Below are positions 21,117 to 33,895 of a stretch of 64,000 nt of DNA, piece after piece. A model generated the notes under the pieces. That model did no database searches and was not told where the DNA came from. It saw only the letters and a program-made list of their open reading frames with translations. Position numbers and translations under genes: made by a program. The DNA is from Endothia cerciana (taxonomy: Eukaryota > Ascomycota > Sordariomycetes > Diaporthales > Cryphonectriaceae). Each line of letters begins with the position of its first letter. Within the stretch, counting starts at the first letter, position 1. The stretch covers positions 62,001 through 126,000 of the forward strand of contig JALRMH010000034.1 of NCBI GenBank assembly GCA_026119935.1, read 5' to 3'.

Positions 21117-24100
21117 TCACTCCAGATCGATGTCACTATCATCCTCCCGATAACTCTCGGTCCTCTTCGCCCTCCTACTTCCATTCACGCTCCCGCCACC
21201 CATCATCTCCTCCGGCCCAGGGATACTAGGGTGCTCCCTGATATATCTGTCCCTGAGCGCGACAGCCTCCCTCTCCCAGCGTGCCGCGGCCTCAGTCCAA
21301 TCTTTCAGCGCTTGCGCATAGACCCTCTTCTGCTCCTCCGCCTGGTCCTCAAACGGCTTTCTCACCTCCGGTGCGGCCTCCTTCCACATCTTGGAGGTCA
21401 TCGTCCGCACCTCGTTGGGGCCCGGCTTGCCCTTGTCGGCTCTGCGGCCCTCCTCGCATCTCTTGCGGCCTTCCTCATAGTTGACCTTGTTGAAGAACAG
21501 ATAGGGATTGCCCGCAACCTTGGGGGGTTTCATAGGGTAGTAGCCGATTTTCGAGTGGATGTGTTCTGTGATCTCCATCTCGTAGGCTTCGAGGCGTGTG
21601 CGGGCCGGATCTCGGTTTTCTCCCTGGGCTTTGCGCTTGAGGGAGGTTGCTGTTTCGCGGGGAAGGACGAGAGGTGAGGGGATCTCAATAGGCCCGAGAA
21701 TCGAGTCGAGGACTTCAGAGGCGGCACGGAGGCCCGAGAGGTATGCGCCGTGGACAGTGGCGGGATGAGTGACGGTGGTATGTTCGCCAGCGAAGTAGAG
21801 ATTGCCAATATTTCTTGCCATGAGCTGATAATCTTCGGCTTTCATGTTGACTCCGGCATTGGAGTAACTTCCTCGTGCGAAGCGGTCTGACTCCCATCTC
21901 GTCACGATAGCCTCGAGAGGCTGCGTGACTCGGGCGCCGTATCGCATGCGGAGAACTTCTGTCGCTTCGGCAATGAGCTCATCATTCGGTGTGACCTCTG
22001 TGTCGTAGCCAGCGTCGCCGGCCATCAGCGCCAGCAAACAGGGCATGCCGGTCGTATTAGTGACGTTGAACCATTGGAAGAAGCGTCCGCGGCGCGGAGC
22101 ATAGTCCTTCTGATTCAAGCTAAGCCGGTTGGTTGGAGTCTGCAACATGCCAAAGATGTCCCTGTCCTTGTCCCAGAAGGCCTCTTTATAGACGAGAATG
22201 ACCTTGTTCAGAACGCCGAATCCAAGGCGCTGGACAGCCTCTGTCTTCCACGAGGGCAGAGGTGGCTGGAATTCGATGTTTCCGTGCTTCAACACGCCCA
22301 ATGGAATCGTGTTGACAACGTAGTCGGCTTGTATTAATTGCCCATCCTCCAGCGTAATTCTTGCCGGGCCTGTTGATCCCTCAGGGGCATGCTTTATGCG
22401 CTTCACGGCCGCTCTGTGCTGTATATTGAGGGGCGCTGGGAGCATGGCGAGTCCTCTTGCGACACTCTGGTAGCCGCCGACGACCATAGTGTGCTTCCCC
22501 TCCCATTCATTGCCGGCATCGATGTCCCATCCCTTGATGCTCAGCCTATTAAGATTTGTAGCATTGCTGTATTCCAGGTTAGCTATGTGCCAATTCAAGA
22601 GTCTGAAATCCTGGGCATTCAGATCAAGGATATCCTTGTGCTGCATCAGAGCCTCATCGACGACGGAGCCCAATGTGGCCCTGGAGTCCTTGGCTGCGGC
22701 GTCTAACTCTACGTCCCTGGACTCGCTGATCCCTGCTTTCAAATTCCAGCCAAGAGATTTGGCTTTGAAGGCAGCCTTTGTTGATCCGGGCGTACCTGGC
22801 TCAACGTGCACTTTGCCAGTCATGCGGTCCGTTGACACAGGCACGAGGTTGACTTGCGGGGCGACGTTCTGTTCTGAGACCGGCGGTGCGTGAGGCTGTG
22901 CAGCGGTCATCTCCTCGACCAAGGCGATCGTCTTGTGCCCTTCCGCAGTACTGTCACGACCCTCGTCCATGAGGTCGTGATTTCCTTCGATGAGCTTCGA
23001 CGACGGCATCTTGAACTTGTACTCGCTGACACGGTCCAGGCATGCATTGAAGAGTTGCTCCACCAGCTGATCTCGGACGGGATCAACGGCCGTGCCGTTG
23101 GCGTCGTAAAGGGACATGTCGCTTCTCAGGCAATGATATGGCAGGCCCAGCTGTCCTCTCACAAGAATGTTCAGTGGATTGCCCCTGTCGAAGCCGGTGA
23201 TGATCATGCCGCCCATCTCCGCCGTAAAACGTTTACCTCGCATCACTCCCGGCGCTGTATCTGGTAATGTTTCAAAGGCACGTGAATAGACTCGGCCACC
23301 GACTCGATTTCTTCCCTCGAGGACGATCACCCGAGGGGGCTCCTCGCCCATGTCACGAAAGCGCTTGGAGTATTGCAGGAACAGTCCCTCCAATTGCCTT
23401 GCGGCGGACAAGCCAGAGAACCCAGCGCCGATGACCGCGACCGTCCTTCTCTTTCGCGGCTGTGAACTGTTGGTAATTTTCGGTTGTCGAACTTCAACGC
23501 AACCATAGTTGATGAAACCTCGACGCACAAGCCAATCAAAGCACACACTGGCAACGTCGAACCAACGTACGTCTTTGGCGCAGCCAATGGCCTCTTCGCG
23601 CGTGACCGCAATTTGTGGATTTCTCACCCATAGCCTGAGAATACCATTTCGAATGTTCAGGTATGTTGTGACCTGCGCGTGGCTGATGTGAGACCGGAGC
23701 ATGTAATACTCTTCTTGATGTAGCGCGTACGGATTCAACCTCGAATTTTCAGCCGCCTCGATGCACTCCATCGCATACTCCTGCGGCGTCAGGTCTGCGG
23801 GTACGGACACCTTCGGATGTACTTTGAAATGTGTTCTTGGTGCCGATCGCGTCTGGAACGTCGAGGCTGGGACAAACTGACCTGAAGCCTCCCTCGGGCT
23901 GCCTGTATCAAGTGGAGTCGTTGCTTTGCTAGAGACAGAGGGAGGTTTCGAAGACAGACCCGAGCGCTCAGTGAAGGCCGATGCCGACGAGGCGAACGAA
24001 TGTCGAGACTCCCCAATCAAGTGACTTATGGCCGACTTTGCAGGAGCTGGATCAAGGCGTGTCGCCTCTGTAGATATCGGATCAGTGTTGCTAGCTTCAC

Positions 24101-25686
24101 TGAGCTCAGACTCCGAAGGTTGATCAGCTGCCCCGTCCAGAATTTGGTTTACGTTAGCAACGCTGGATGCAGGAGCGAAGCCATAACCACCTGGAGGCTC
24201 ATTCGCTTTGAACTCTGCAGACCCTGAAGTTGCCTCTGGGATTGCTTGGAAGGCCTCATCTGCTGGTTCAGACTTCAGAAGCCCGGGCTCAAAGGTAGTC
24301 CTATCGGTTTCGGTGGGCTCCGGGGACGTGGGATCTGCTTGTTGAGACTGCGCATCTTCTGGCAGAGTGCTGTCGGATAGCGGTTCGAGTGCTTCGGGAC
24401 CACGATCGCTCGGAATCAAACCAGTTGATGGTTCCTCTGTACTGTCGGAAACTGAGGCTTGCACATCCACGTCCATCGGCTCGTTCTGCTCTGGTGGCGA
24501 GGGTATTGCTTGTGCCTCTTCCGCCTTTCCCGCAGTAGTAAATGCTATTGTCGGTAGTGTTGACTGCGTCTGAGCATATCCCGTCTCTCCTGCTGGAGCT
24601 GCTTCCTCCAGACTTGATGGTTGCAGATCCTCAGCCGCTTCTGCGTCTTCGAAAGGGGCCTCCTTCGCAGGAACTGGTTCTGCCGGAGGCACTGCTTTAG
24701 GATTTTCAGTCTCAGATACAGGAGACAAAGGACTCGGTTCTGAGAAGTCTTGCTCTGTTGGTAATGAACCCAACGCAGGTGGTTGTGCCGCTTCCGAAGT
24801 CTGGAAGACGACCTGCATGGCATCTTCGAAAGCCGGAGGCTCTTCGTAAGCGCCCATATCTGCCGTGTCCGCCGGTGCGTCAGGCTCGGGGACGACTGGA
24901 GTTTGGGCGGCAGGACCTGCTTTGCTGGGTCCTGGATCTGCAGATGGTGAACACTCTACAGCTGCTTCTGCCGACATCACTCCTTGAGGCGCTGGGTCTA
25001 CCGTGACTTCTTCGACGGGAGCTGAGACCTCGGGGACGTCGTCTCCAGCTCGTGGCTCGAGGTCCTGCTCACCAACGACGCTGCTGTCTATTATATCTGG
25101 CTCTAGTGACGTCGGCTGTGGTGTCGGCACCTTCGTTAGGGAGACTTCCGTCTCCTGTGTGTACTGAGGGATATCGAGCTCGGGCCTGTGAAGATGTCGT
25201 TAGGGGGGCCACAGACGAGGTCCGCTAACTTCACCAAAGCGGAGGACCAGGAGATCACGCGAGACCGTCCGGTAGCGATGGCACTCACCCAACCGAAGCC
25301 GCTGGCGTCTCCAGCATCTCAGACTCCTCCCAGCCCATACTTTCCAGCTCGTGGAGGTCGTCAGTGCTGACGACAATCTCGGCGAGGATCTCCTCGCCCG
25401 GCTCGGGTCGGGTTGGGATCCGAGGCGGTCTCGCCAAGGGAGGACGGTTAGAAGAAGCAGCTATCTTCCCGGGGACCTTGCTGCCGCTGTTCCGGCGTGA
25501 TGACGATGCTAAAGCCTGCTTCCTGTGCGCGGATCCGGGGCGCGATAGTGGAGACGTCGAGGCCGGCGATATCAAGGCGTCCGAGTTCGAGTGTGTAGGT
25601 GTGGAGCCGGTGCCACGGCTCCGCGTCGTTCTTGTTCCAATGCCGCTGTTCTGTCCAGGTCGAGGGGTCCGCGATCGCGGTCCCAT
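21117..25686 (-). CDS. LSD1: LSD1-type lysine-specific histone demethylase (SWIRM, amine oxidase, HMG box)
   Basis: Two exons, 25289-25686 and 21117-25185 (intron 103 nt, donor GTGAGT, phase matched), encode about 1488 residues. The first 570 or so residues are disordered, rich in Pro/Glu/Ser/Thr. A SWIRM domain follows (about 585-695). The FAD-dependent amine-oxidase domain starts with the dinucleotide motif VIGAGFSGLSAARQL (about 715) and VGGRVYSRAF, and ends with YFAGEHTTVTHPATVHGAYL (about 1261-1283). The conserved flavin-contacting lysine sits in GVLNKVILVY (about 1126). An insert near 860-960 replaces or diverges from the animal tower region. A C-terminal HMG-box-like domain (about 1330-1440) is typical of filamentous-fungal homologues (KdmA/HdmA type). 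The predicted role is H3 lysine demethylation at chromatin. The frame stays open upstream of 25686 without another ATG. Confidence 0.93.
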
Positions 25687-26772
25687 TATGATGCCGGAAA
25701 CTCGACCTCTGCTGGCACGGCGAGATTGGGAGCTTTGGTGTGGGGAGGGAGCGGGACGGCGTGGTTGTGATATCGACCAAGGGCGGCCGAAGCTGAAGTC
25801 GAGGGCCGATGAGAGACGCAGTTGAGGTTGAAGAGACGACGTCGAATTTCCGTTATGTAGATATCGCAGCCGCTCGATTGCTCACATCGACGATGCGGCC
25901 ACCATCAGGCCCCATTGATCTATGCGTGATAGACTTCCCACCTCCGCGAGTATGCCTCGGTGTGTCAGGTTTAAATCCTCATGCAACCAGGCGGTGCAGT
26001 CTCATTTTCACTGTCGAGAAGTGCTCAACAACCTAGGGAAGATACATTAGTAAAGAAGAATACGACTCAAGACGATGCGAACTGGCTGGTATCAGAGCGG
26101 ATGAGGGCCTCCAAGGAGGACACCAGGAGGGTTCAAAAGGGTGAGGCACTGAGAGTGGCGCCAGTCTGAAGATCGTACCTGCTGACTTCAATCTAACCCA
26201 GATCGGAACGGACCGGGGCTCAATGACCTCAATTGAAGGACGGCTGCGATGGACATCCATCAAGAAGGACATGCGGAAATGCAATTCGAGTCGCAGCAGA
26301 TGCTGGGCTTGACAGAGCCGAAAACGAATCTTTGCTCCAATGAAGGAGCTAGGATGTCGAAATGGAAGAGTTGAATGCACGTGCGTGCCAGTGCCCCTCA
26401 GCCGTCCTGCTAAGATCCGGGATGATACACGTAACTACTCCAGTACACCCTGATCCGTGGATTTATTATGCCGTCTACGCTGCGAACATGACCTCTGCGC
26501 TGAGTCTTCCTAGAAACCCTGAGGGCTTTCTTCTTTCCGTCTCTCTTCCTTCAGCTCTCTGCCAATTGAGCACCCTTTCTTCCCATTCCAATGTTCCATT
26601 GGTTCCCATTGCGACTCCAAACTCCACGCCGGATTGTCAAGGTATTTATTTGTCCACCAGCCAAACTGATAACTGACCATCATCTGCAGCCGACGCCTCG
26701 TCGGCCCCCCAATGCAAGTGACAAGCGATATGGTATATACTGTCTTCTCGTTGACAAGCAGCCAGACCCTCC
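25687..26772. promoter_or_regulatory. Upstream region of the LSD1-like gene
   Basis: About 1.1 kb between the LSD1 start and the VPS33 stop, both on the minus strand, so it combines the VPS33 3' flank and the LSD1 promoter. The first 140 bp have coding-like composition in the LSD1 frame but no ATG. No repeat or RNA gene recognised. Confidence 0.45.
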
Positions 26773-29197
26773 TCAGCTCTCAGTTGGTCGAGACGCCGCA
26801 GCCGCCTGCCCGAACGAGCCCTTCTCAATCGCCGTCGCCATTATCTTATTGCCACTTATAACCGAGGTCGTGCAAATAACGATGTTTCTTCGGGCTGCGG
26901 ATGAAGAGAAAAGTCAGTATTGGGCGATACAAACGATCTGGGAGGCAGCGCCAATCCGGTGCCGCTGGTGGCACGACGAACCTTCTTCCCGTCTCGCGAT
27001 GAACCGTAGTGCTGCAATCTCGGTGAATGTCACTCCGCCCACGAACACAACAAACACCGTCCTCTTCTGACCATTCCCAGAAAGAAGGGCGCGGGCTTTG
27101 ACGGCCTTGTCTTCTCCCTTCTGCAGCTCATCAAAGGCTTGCCCCCGGACGTTCTTCACAGCCTCCTCAAAGCCTCTCCAGCCCTGGCTCCCGGTGTTCG
27201 TCCCAGCAACCCCGGCTACACCACTACCCTTGATCATGGAGAGAAGGTACTGTTTTTGCAGTATGCATTGCACAAGCCGTACTGATAAGGGCGCGTATCC
27301 GCTGTAGACGTAGGCGATATCGTTTGGATCGTGCTCGTTGACCTCGTCCACAATGAGCCGTAATTGCTTCCGCAGGGTGGTGTAATTGGTCTTGTTCCCG
27401 GCCGCACCGGATGAGCCGCCCATTGAAATCATCGATGCCATCGGCGACGATCGGGGCAGAAACAATTGTAATTTTTCCAGACTGTGGAGAGTCAGAAGGT
27501 GCTGGTATCCGTAGCCTTGCAGAATGAGTCGGCGGAACTGGTCAAACTCCTTGGTCTTGATGCCACCGGATATGCAGGAGTAGATGCATAGAAGTCGTAG
27601 TACCTCGGGCAGAGGCGTGTCTCGGGCTATCAGCTCCTCGATCGAGTCGAATTGGGACGAGGGGTCGGCGCCGGCGGCAAGGTTCTGCTGAACCTCAAGA
27701 AGCTTGCTGAATTGCTCGGTCTGGGTGTACTTGATGATCTCTTCCACCAGATTCGTGTGAATCTTCAAGGCCTGTTGCTCGGCTTGGTAACCTGGCAATT
27801 TCTGCACAAAATCACGGAGCTCCGCCGTCGTCTTTGCATGCCGGCTGTCCAGGTCAGTCTGCAGACGACGGGCGACCTTGTTGAGCAGGTTCCCGACGAT
27901 GGCAAAATTGGTGTCCCGGAGCTGGTCGAACATCCTATCTGACGAGTCGAGCTGTACCTTGCGTCTCCTCGACTGAATGCTGGATGCCGGTGCCGCCGGT
28001 GCCGCCGATGCGGTCTGAGCGGGCTGCGCTGGCCCGCCTACAATAGTTGAGTCGACTTCTGTCTGGTTGTTCTGGATACCGAAGACCTCATCTACCAAGC
28101 CCTCGTACGTCAGCTGAGTGAGAAGGGGTGTGACCATGTCGACCTCCCGGTCAATAATGATGACACTCTCTGTCGTTGTGCTAGGGGTGAGGCCCGTCTT
28201 GCCAGATTCGCTGGAGACCTCGCCCGCGAGAAGCTCCTGGCGCATGCGGGAGAGCAGCTCGGCCAGCCTCTTGGCGTTGTCCCCTTTCCCGATGATGCGA
28301 GGAAACAAGCCATGTTTCTGCTGGATGCCCATGAGAGCTTGAGCGAGTAAGAAAGTGGGCGTCGGGTCTTTCGACAGGTACAGATCCTGGAAGGCATCGT
28401 CAAGCTCCAAGGAGAGGACATCGCGCTCTAGAGGGAAGAAGTAGAGGGGGAGTTCCGAGATGGTTGCATCGCCGAGCACCCCTGCCTCCTCGAGAATCTT
28501 GTCGGATACGACGGCGCGCCGTGGCACCCAGAAGATGTGAAATTCATGGCCGGTCTGGCTCTCGCGCTGCAGGCGTCTTATCTGGTCTGCCAAGATGTCA
28601 GCGAGCTTGGAAGGCATCGCTGCGGGTTGCTAAGCGCTAGAGACGCTGAGGCCGTTGATACCTCATGAACGAACGACGGCTACGCTGATGGGCAACGGGT
28701 GGTGTCGATAAGCCCACGAGGCCTGCCATCGGGCCAGCCATAGGGCTTGTTGGAAGAAAGAAAGATTTAAAAAAAACAGCGGGGATGGGCTCCGGGGATG
28801 TGAGTTGGTGTTCCTCGGGTGCTGGATTGCTCACCTGCGATGGCCTGGGCATGCCGGGCGCACTCCCCACGGGCAATGAAGACGACATTGCGCTGAGTGG
28901 TTCCCACATTGTTGCTCTCCAGAAAGAAAAACTTATCGACGCCGTAGTCCTGGAGGGTCGAGACCTTGACTACGGTTCCAATCGGGCCGGCGAGGCTCTG
29001 CTCGATGACGAGGTTCTTCTTGCCCTGGACCTAAACAGGCACAACGCGACGGGTCAATGAAGCTGGCCCATGAGCCCGCGTTGCCGCGGGAAGAAGGCCG
29101 CGCCGGGTGCCTTACTTACTACCGACAGGAGGTAGAGGAGATCCTTCCGAGCCTTGTCCTTGATCTGTTCTGTGTCGAAACCATCCGGAGGAGCCAT
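26773..29197 (-). CDS. VPS33: Vacuolar protein sorting protein Vps33 (Sec1/Munc18 family)
   Basis: Four exons: 29120-29197, 28835-29030, 26982-28619, 26773-26894 (introns 89, 215, 87 nt), 677 residues. The N-terminus (MAPPDGFDTEQIKDKARKDL) and the following KNLVIEQSLAGPIGTVVKVSTLQDYGVDKFFFL match the start of SM proteins. The body contains SVIIIDREVDMVTPLLTQLTYEGLVDE, the signature SM stretch. The C-terminus TVFVVFVGGVTFTEIAALRF is followed, only after splicing the last intron, by NIVICTTSVISG; this confirms exon 4. Vps33 is the SM subunit of the HOPS and CORVET tethering complexes, which template SNARE assembly for vacuole and endosome fusion. Length matches the family. Confidence 0.95.
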
Positions 29198-29958
29198 GGT
29201 GGGCTCTCCATGGACCGCGAGGCGACGTAGATTTAGGGTGTTGACGGTACGCGACTCGCAGGAAGCGCTCCAGAGGGAGACGGGCAGCTCCCGGCAGCTT
29301 GGTGCCGTTTCCAGTAGTAGGCCCCACTGTTTAGCCTATCGTTGCCTGCCGAGGCCTGTCGAGCCATTGGGGAGCCTCCTTGGCCCCGATGCACGGAGGA
29401 CTTACGAGCCAGGATGGGCTTCGAGGACAGCAACGAAATAGAACACGAGGATGGAACCGGCATGTGAACCACAAGAGGGCGAGAAGGGGGTCGTTGCGAT
29501 CCAAGGCCCTAGCAGTATGGTATGGACTGCTTCAGGTCAACAGCCAACGGACCTCACGATCACGGTAAACTCTACCCATTACAAGGTCGCTCTACCCAGG
29601 CGTGCCAGGGCATCTTCTTCTCTTAGCGCGGTGCACCTCCCGGGCAATACCTGCGCGCTCGCTATACTGGCACCGTCAGAATGCCTTCCTATTGCATTCC
29701 GATGCAGCTATGCAGGCTCCTTCCCCTCCTCCCCCCCCCCCCCCACCAGGGGCCTCGAAAAAAGCGCCCCCGGAGAATAGAACATATCACCCCGCCAGGC
29801 TCAGACCTCTGCCCGTGTCGTGACGTATGCATCATCCTTGGGGGTCCGCATGCCTCCATGCCACATGTCGAAGATCGCTTGCCGCTCCAGACGCCTAAAC
29901 CAGAGAAACCCATCAAGATGATTCAACGAGTCCATCAGACCCGTCCCCTCGTCCGCCC
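29198..29958. promoter_or_regulatory. Upstream region of VPS33
   Basis: Spacer holding the VPS33 promoter (-) and the 3' flank of the E2 gene (-). A C14 run lies at 29731-29744. No gene recognised. Confidence 0.45.
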
Positions 29959-30659
29959 TTACACCTTATTGTCGTGGTAGTAGAAGTCGATATCCTTTGG
30001 CCGCAGCCGGTTGCTTCTGACAAACTCCTCATCTCCAGGGGGCCGCTCGTTCTTGGTGTTGCCGGTCAGCATGCTCTGTAGGCTCATGCAGATGCTCTCA
30101 ACGTTCTGCACCGGACTCCATCCCTGCTGGCCCAGGAGGTCGAGGCAGATGATGCCGTTTGAGTAGATGTGGGGGTGTATAGGTATCGGTCGGTCCGCCA
30201 GCTTCGCGAAGGTGACTTCGGGGGGCTCTAGACGAGAGAGATTTAGCCATAGATTACGGCCTCAAGGGGATGGTGGCGGCTGCTCGAGGGTAGTCGTACC
30301 AATCGGGTACTGATCTCCGAACTTGAAGAGCAACCTGAAGGTCCTGTCAACGTAGAGGGGGTTGTTGTCCAGCACCTGGATGTCCAGGGACCATTCCTCG
30401 AAGTTGTCGGCAGATATGAGGGTGATGCCGGCAGGGAGCGAGGCTTGTATCTTTGTGATGGGGGCGTAGCGTCAGCACACCACTACCGACGTCGAGGACG
30501 CAGGGCCAAGATGCAGACCAGAGGAGGGCAGGGTGTGGGAGGCCGCCTGGGGTGGTCGGTCCTCCAGCCTCCGAGACAGGGCCAGCGGACATGAAGCGGG
30601 CACGAACATACCTTGACCAGCTCCTTTCCAAGCCGCTTGGACTTGAAGGTCGTGCCCAT
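29959..30659 (-). CDS. Ubiquitin-conjugating enzyme E2, UBE2W/Ubc16 type
   Basis: Three exons: 30612-30659, 30300-30450, 29959-30227 (introns 161 and 72 nt), 155 residues. The product is a single UBC fold: an N-terminal helix (KSKRLGKELVK), the beta-sheet core, and the active-site region HPHIYSNGIICLDLLGQQGW with the catalytic Cys at about residue 94. The HPH in place of the usual HPN, the YSNG-ICL sequence and a C-terminus ending in a YYHDN-type segment resemble UBE2W, the E2 that ubiquitinates protein N-termini rather than lysines, and its S. pombe relative Ubc16. Assignment to that subgroup, and hence N-terminal ubiquitination, is inferred from these motifs; a generic E2 role is certain. 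Confidence 0.88.
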
Positions 30660-32500
30660 CTTGAAATGACGGAGCAGCCGCGTTCGATAGTTGGGAATAA
30701 TGTCGACGACAGGACAAGGCGAGGGGCGAGGGGTGAGAGGCACGAGGCGGACTCAGCTGGTGGGGTTGGATTGGAGAAATGGGGTCGGGTGGTGAGACGG
30801 CGTAGGCAAATGAACGGCAGCTTGAAAGACGGATTGGATGTTGATATATCAGATGGGCATGCCACAGCAAGGGGTGAGTCGGGGCTGGTTGCCAGGTGAC
30901 TCCAAAAGAGGCCGAGAGCGTGGAGGAGCCGGCGGATGGGTGTGGTCTAGGTGGGATCTCTCAGGAATCTAGGGATGGGATGTTGAGTCTGGTCGAGATG
31001 CTTGTTTCCACTGCAGCCTGGCGCTCCTGGCAGCGTGGCGGTTGGAGAGTCCACCTACGGGGAGAGCCTGCAAGCGCAAGGCCCCGCGGCAGTGACCTCT
31101 GCAGCACCAGCGCCAAAACAGCTAGAGATCTGCGTTACCCGGAAGGTGCTGTGCTGACTTCTGGTCCGGCGGTTCAGGGTTCAGAACCGCAGCCCTGGAG
31201 GAGGACTTCTGGAGGCGGTCTCGTATGCATATTTGTGCCTCCATGGTCACGAACAGTCAGAGTCACCACTTCAATCACGGGTCAGCATTGATTGATTGGT
31301 TGGTTGGTTGGTACTGGTACGGCGAGGTAGATATTGGCCTGCAGCCTCCTCAAAAGAGACCAGAAAAGTGGCGCTGCTGATGGCTGTGTCGACTCGAACT
31401 GGAGATGGCTATTGATACGGCTGAGAAGTCCTGCACCAATGCCAATACTCTAATTTAGAACAAGGGTCGCTTGATGGATCTGGAGGTGTTGAGGGTGAGG
31501 GTGAGGGGGGCTCCAGGATGACGGACAGTAAGGAATATGCCTCTCATTGCGCCGTACGTGCCCCGGGCGGTTTTGTCTGCTGGCTCTGGCGGAGCATGGC
31601 GCTCACAGTGTTGGGTGAGGCTGAGCTGACTTGGTTCTTATACATTTTGAGGGCCCCTACCAAGCCACGAGGCTTTCACTTCTTTTCCAACATCAGATCC
31701 AACCTCTTGCGTGTTGGCCTCTTCCTTTTCTCTCCCCTCCTGGCTTTTCGTTGTCGTTGGCCTGCTTCTTATTACAGGCAGACGGGCCCCTTCTAGAGGC
31801 TTCAACGTCTCTCTGCCAGCCCGGTCTTGTTTATCTATCCATACAGCGACGGTCCCCCCCCCCCCCCAAACCCCAGACGCCAAGGCTCCTCCCCCTGTCG
31901 GCCTTCACGAGCAAACCACATACTTACATAGTGCAGCCCCTCCTCTCCCCTAGGCGCGCAGTTGTCGGGGACCACCTCTGAGCTCCAGGTACAACCCACC
32001 TGCCTCGTGCCTCTGCGCTGTCTCTCCTGTTGGGTTTGCCAGTCCTGAACTTGGGAAAAAGCACAAACTGCTGCTACACGGAACACCTCACAGCGCCTCT
32101 CTCGCCCTGCGCAGCCCTTATCGACCTGCGTCTGTCCTCGCGGTCCCCGCCCCCCGCTGCGCTCGACCTCTACTCTGTCGCACCTACCTGGCAGCGCCGC
32201 GAGCTTTCAAGCCAGGCCTGACTGTGCCCCTCCTCACACCGGGAACGTCCTGCGAGCCCAATCGCCCCTACTTCGACACAGGTCCTCTAGCACGGAATCC
32301 GAACTCAGGCAAACATGAGTTGTTAGTCTTCCCCTTCCGCCCTGCCTGCACCATGGAAATGCCTACCACAAACAGCCCTGTCCCCTATCTTGGGAGCAGC
32401 AGCTCCTGGCGTCCGCATCACCTCGTCTCACCCCCTACAATGCCACACCTGAACCGTTTCCAGCATGCTGATCGCAACTCCTCCTACAACAGTCTCAACT
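30660..32500. promoter_or_regulatory. Divergent promoter region of the E2 and CaM kinase genes
   Basis: 1.84-kb spacer between divergent genes. It holds a TTGA/TTGG tetranucleotide repeat (31288-31311) and a C14 run (31854-31867). Pyrimidine-rich sequence from about 31700 to 32460 probably represents the promoter and 5' leader of the kinase gene. No coding region recognised. Confidence 0.5.
31288..31311 (+). repeat. TTGA/TTGG tetranucleotide repeat
   Basis: Two TTGA copies followed by four TTGG copies read directly in the spacer. Confidence 0.85.
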
Positions 32501-33895
32501 ATGCTCAACCGGCTGCACGGCCAGCCCGAGAGTTACGACAAGAAGTACATTCCCCCCCTCCCCCCCGCCCCAAGCCCGCCCCTCCTCGTCAAAACGATCG
32601 GTCTATCTAACAGCCCTGCGACCAGGGCCAAATATCGCTTCGGCAGGACACTCGGCGCAGGCACCTACGGTATCGTCAGAGAGGCCGACAGCCCAGATGG
32701 CAAGGTCGCTGTCAAGATCATCCTAAAGAAGAATGTCAAGGGCAACGAGAGGATGGTATACGACGAGCTCGACATGCTCCAGCGCCTGAAGCACCCCCAT
32801 ATTGTCAAGTTCGTTGACTGGTTCGAGTCGAGGGTAAGCTCTTCATGCGGCCTGTTTGACGTCAGACCAGGACAGGGGGCTTACGCGGGGAACAGGACAA
32901 GTACTACATTGTCACGGAGTTGGCGACTGGTGGCGAGCTGTTCGACCGCATCTGCGAGCAGGGCAAGTTCACGGAGAAGGATGCCTCCCAGACCATCAAG
33001 CAGGTGCTTGGCGCGGTCGAATACCTCCACACCAGGAATGTCGTCCACAGAGGTGAGGCCACGTGCTCCCGAGACAAGCGTGAGCAGGAGAAGGAGCTAA
33101 AGGAACGTCGCAGACCTCAAGCCGGAGAACCTCCTCTACAAGCACAAGGCGCAGGACTCAGAGCTGGTCCTCGCCGATTTTGGCATCGCCAAGATGCTCG
33201 ACAGCAAAGATGAGGTCCTGACCACGATGGCGGGGTCGTTTGGATATGCGGCGCCAGAGGTGATGCTTAAGAAGGGCCACGGCAAACCCGTCGACATGTG
33301 GTCTATGGGCGTGATCACCTACACGCTCTTGTGCGGCTACTCGCCATTCCGATCCGAGAACTTGCAGGACCTGATCGAGGAGTGCAGCAATGCGCAGGTG
33401 GTCTTCCACGAGCGTTACTGGAAGGATGTTAGTGACGACGCCAAGGACTTCATCATGTGCCTACTGAAGCCCAACCCCGATGACCGGTGGTCCTCTGCCC
33501 AGGCCATGAAGCACCCCTGGCTCAGCGGCGAGAGCGCCACCGACCACAACCTGCTGCCCGAGATCAAGGCCTTCATGGCCAAGGCTCGCCTCCGGAGGGG
33601 CATCGAGATGGTCAAACTGGCCAACAGGATCGAGGCCCTCAAGATGCACGAAGACGACGCCGAGGACTCCGACATACCCAACGTCATGCCCGCCGATTCA
33701 TCTGCGCCTGCCGGCGAGAGCAGCAGCTCGGCGCAGAAGCCCGAGGGCGGGAGTAAACTGTCCAAGAAGCTCAAGGGCGCCATCTTCCGCGAGGTCGTGC
33801 TCGCCAAGGTGCGCGAGATGAGGGAGCAAGAGCAGACGCTGAAGGTGGCAGAGCAGGTCGAGAAGGACGCCAAGCGACGTAGCTTCCACGAGTAA
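32501..33895 (+). CDS. Calcium/calmodulin-dependent protein kinase (CaMK I/IV-like)
   Basis: Four exons: 32501-32544, 32626-32833, 32896-33052, 33114-33895 (introns 81, 62, 61 nt), 396 residues. The start MLNRLHGQPESYDKK and the splice to AKYRFGRTLGAG match the conserved N-terminus of filamentous-fungal CaM kinases; an in-frame ATG at 32465 would add 12 residues. Kinase landmarks: glycine loop GAGTYGIV, Lys in VAVKIILKK, HRDLKPENLL (the Asp is completed across intron 3), DFGIAKM, APEVMLKKGHGKPVDMWSMG. After the kinase domain comes a basic amphipathic segment, RRGIEMVKLANRIEALKM, the expected autoinhibitory/calmodulin-binding region, then a Ser-rich tail. It phosphorylates Ser/Thr substrates in response to calcium. 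Intron 1 lies unusually early and is C-rich. Confidence 0.93.

Noticed and set aside
25687..25830. Upstream coding extension of the LSD1-like gene
   Set aside because: The frame is open and compositionally similar, but no ATG is present, so the start at 25686 was kept.
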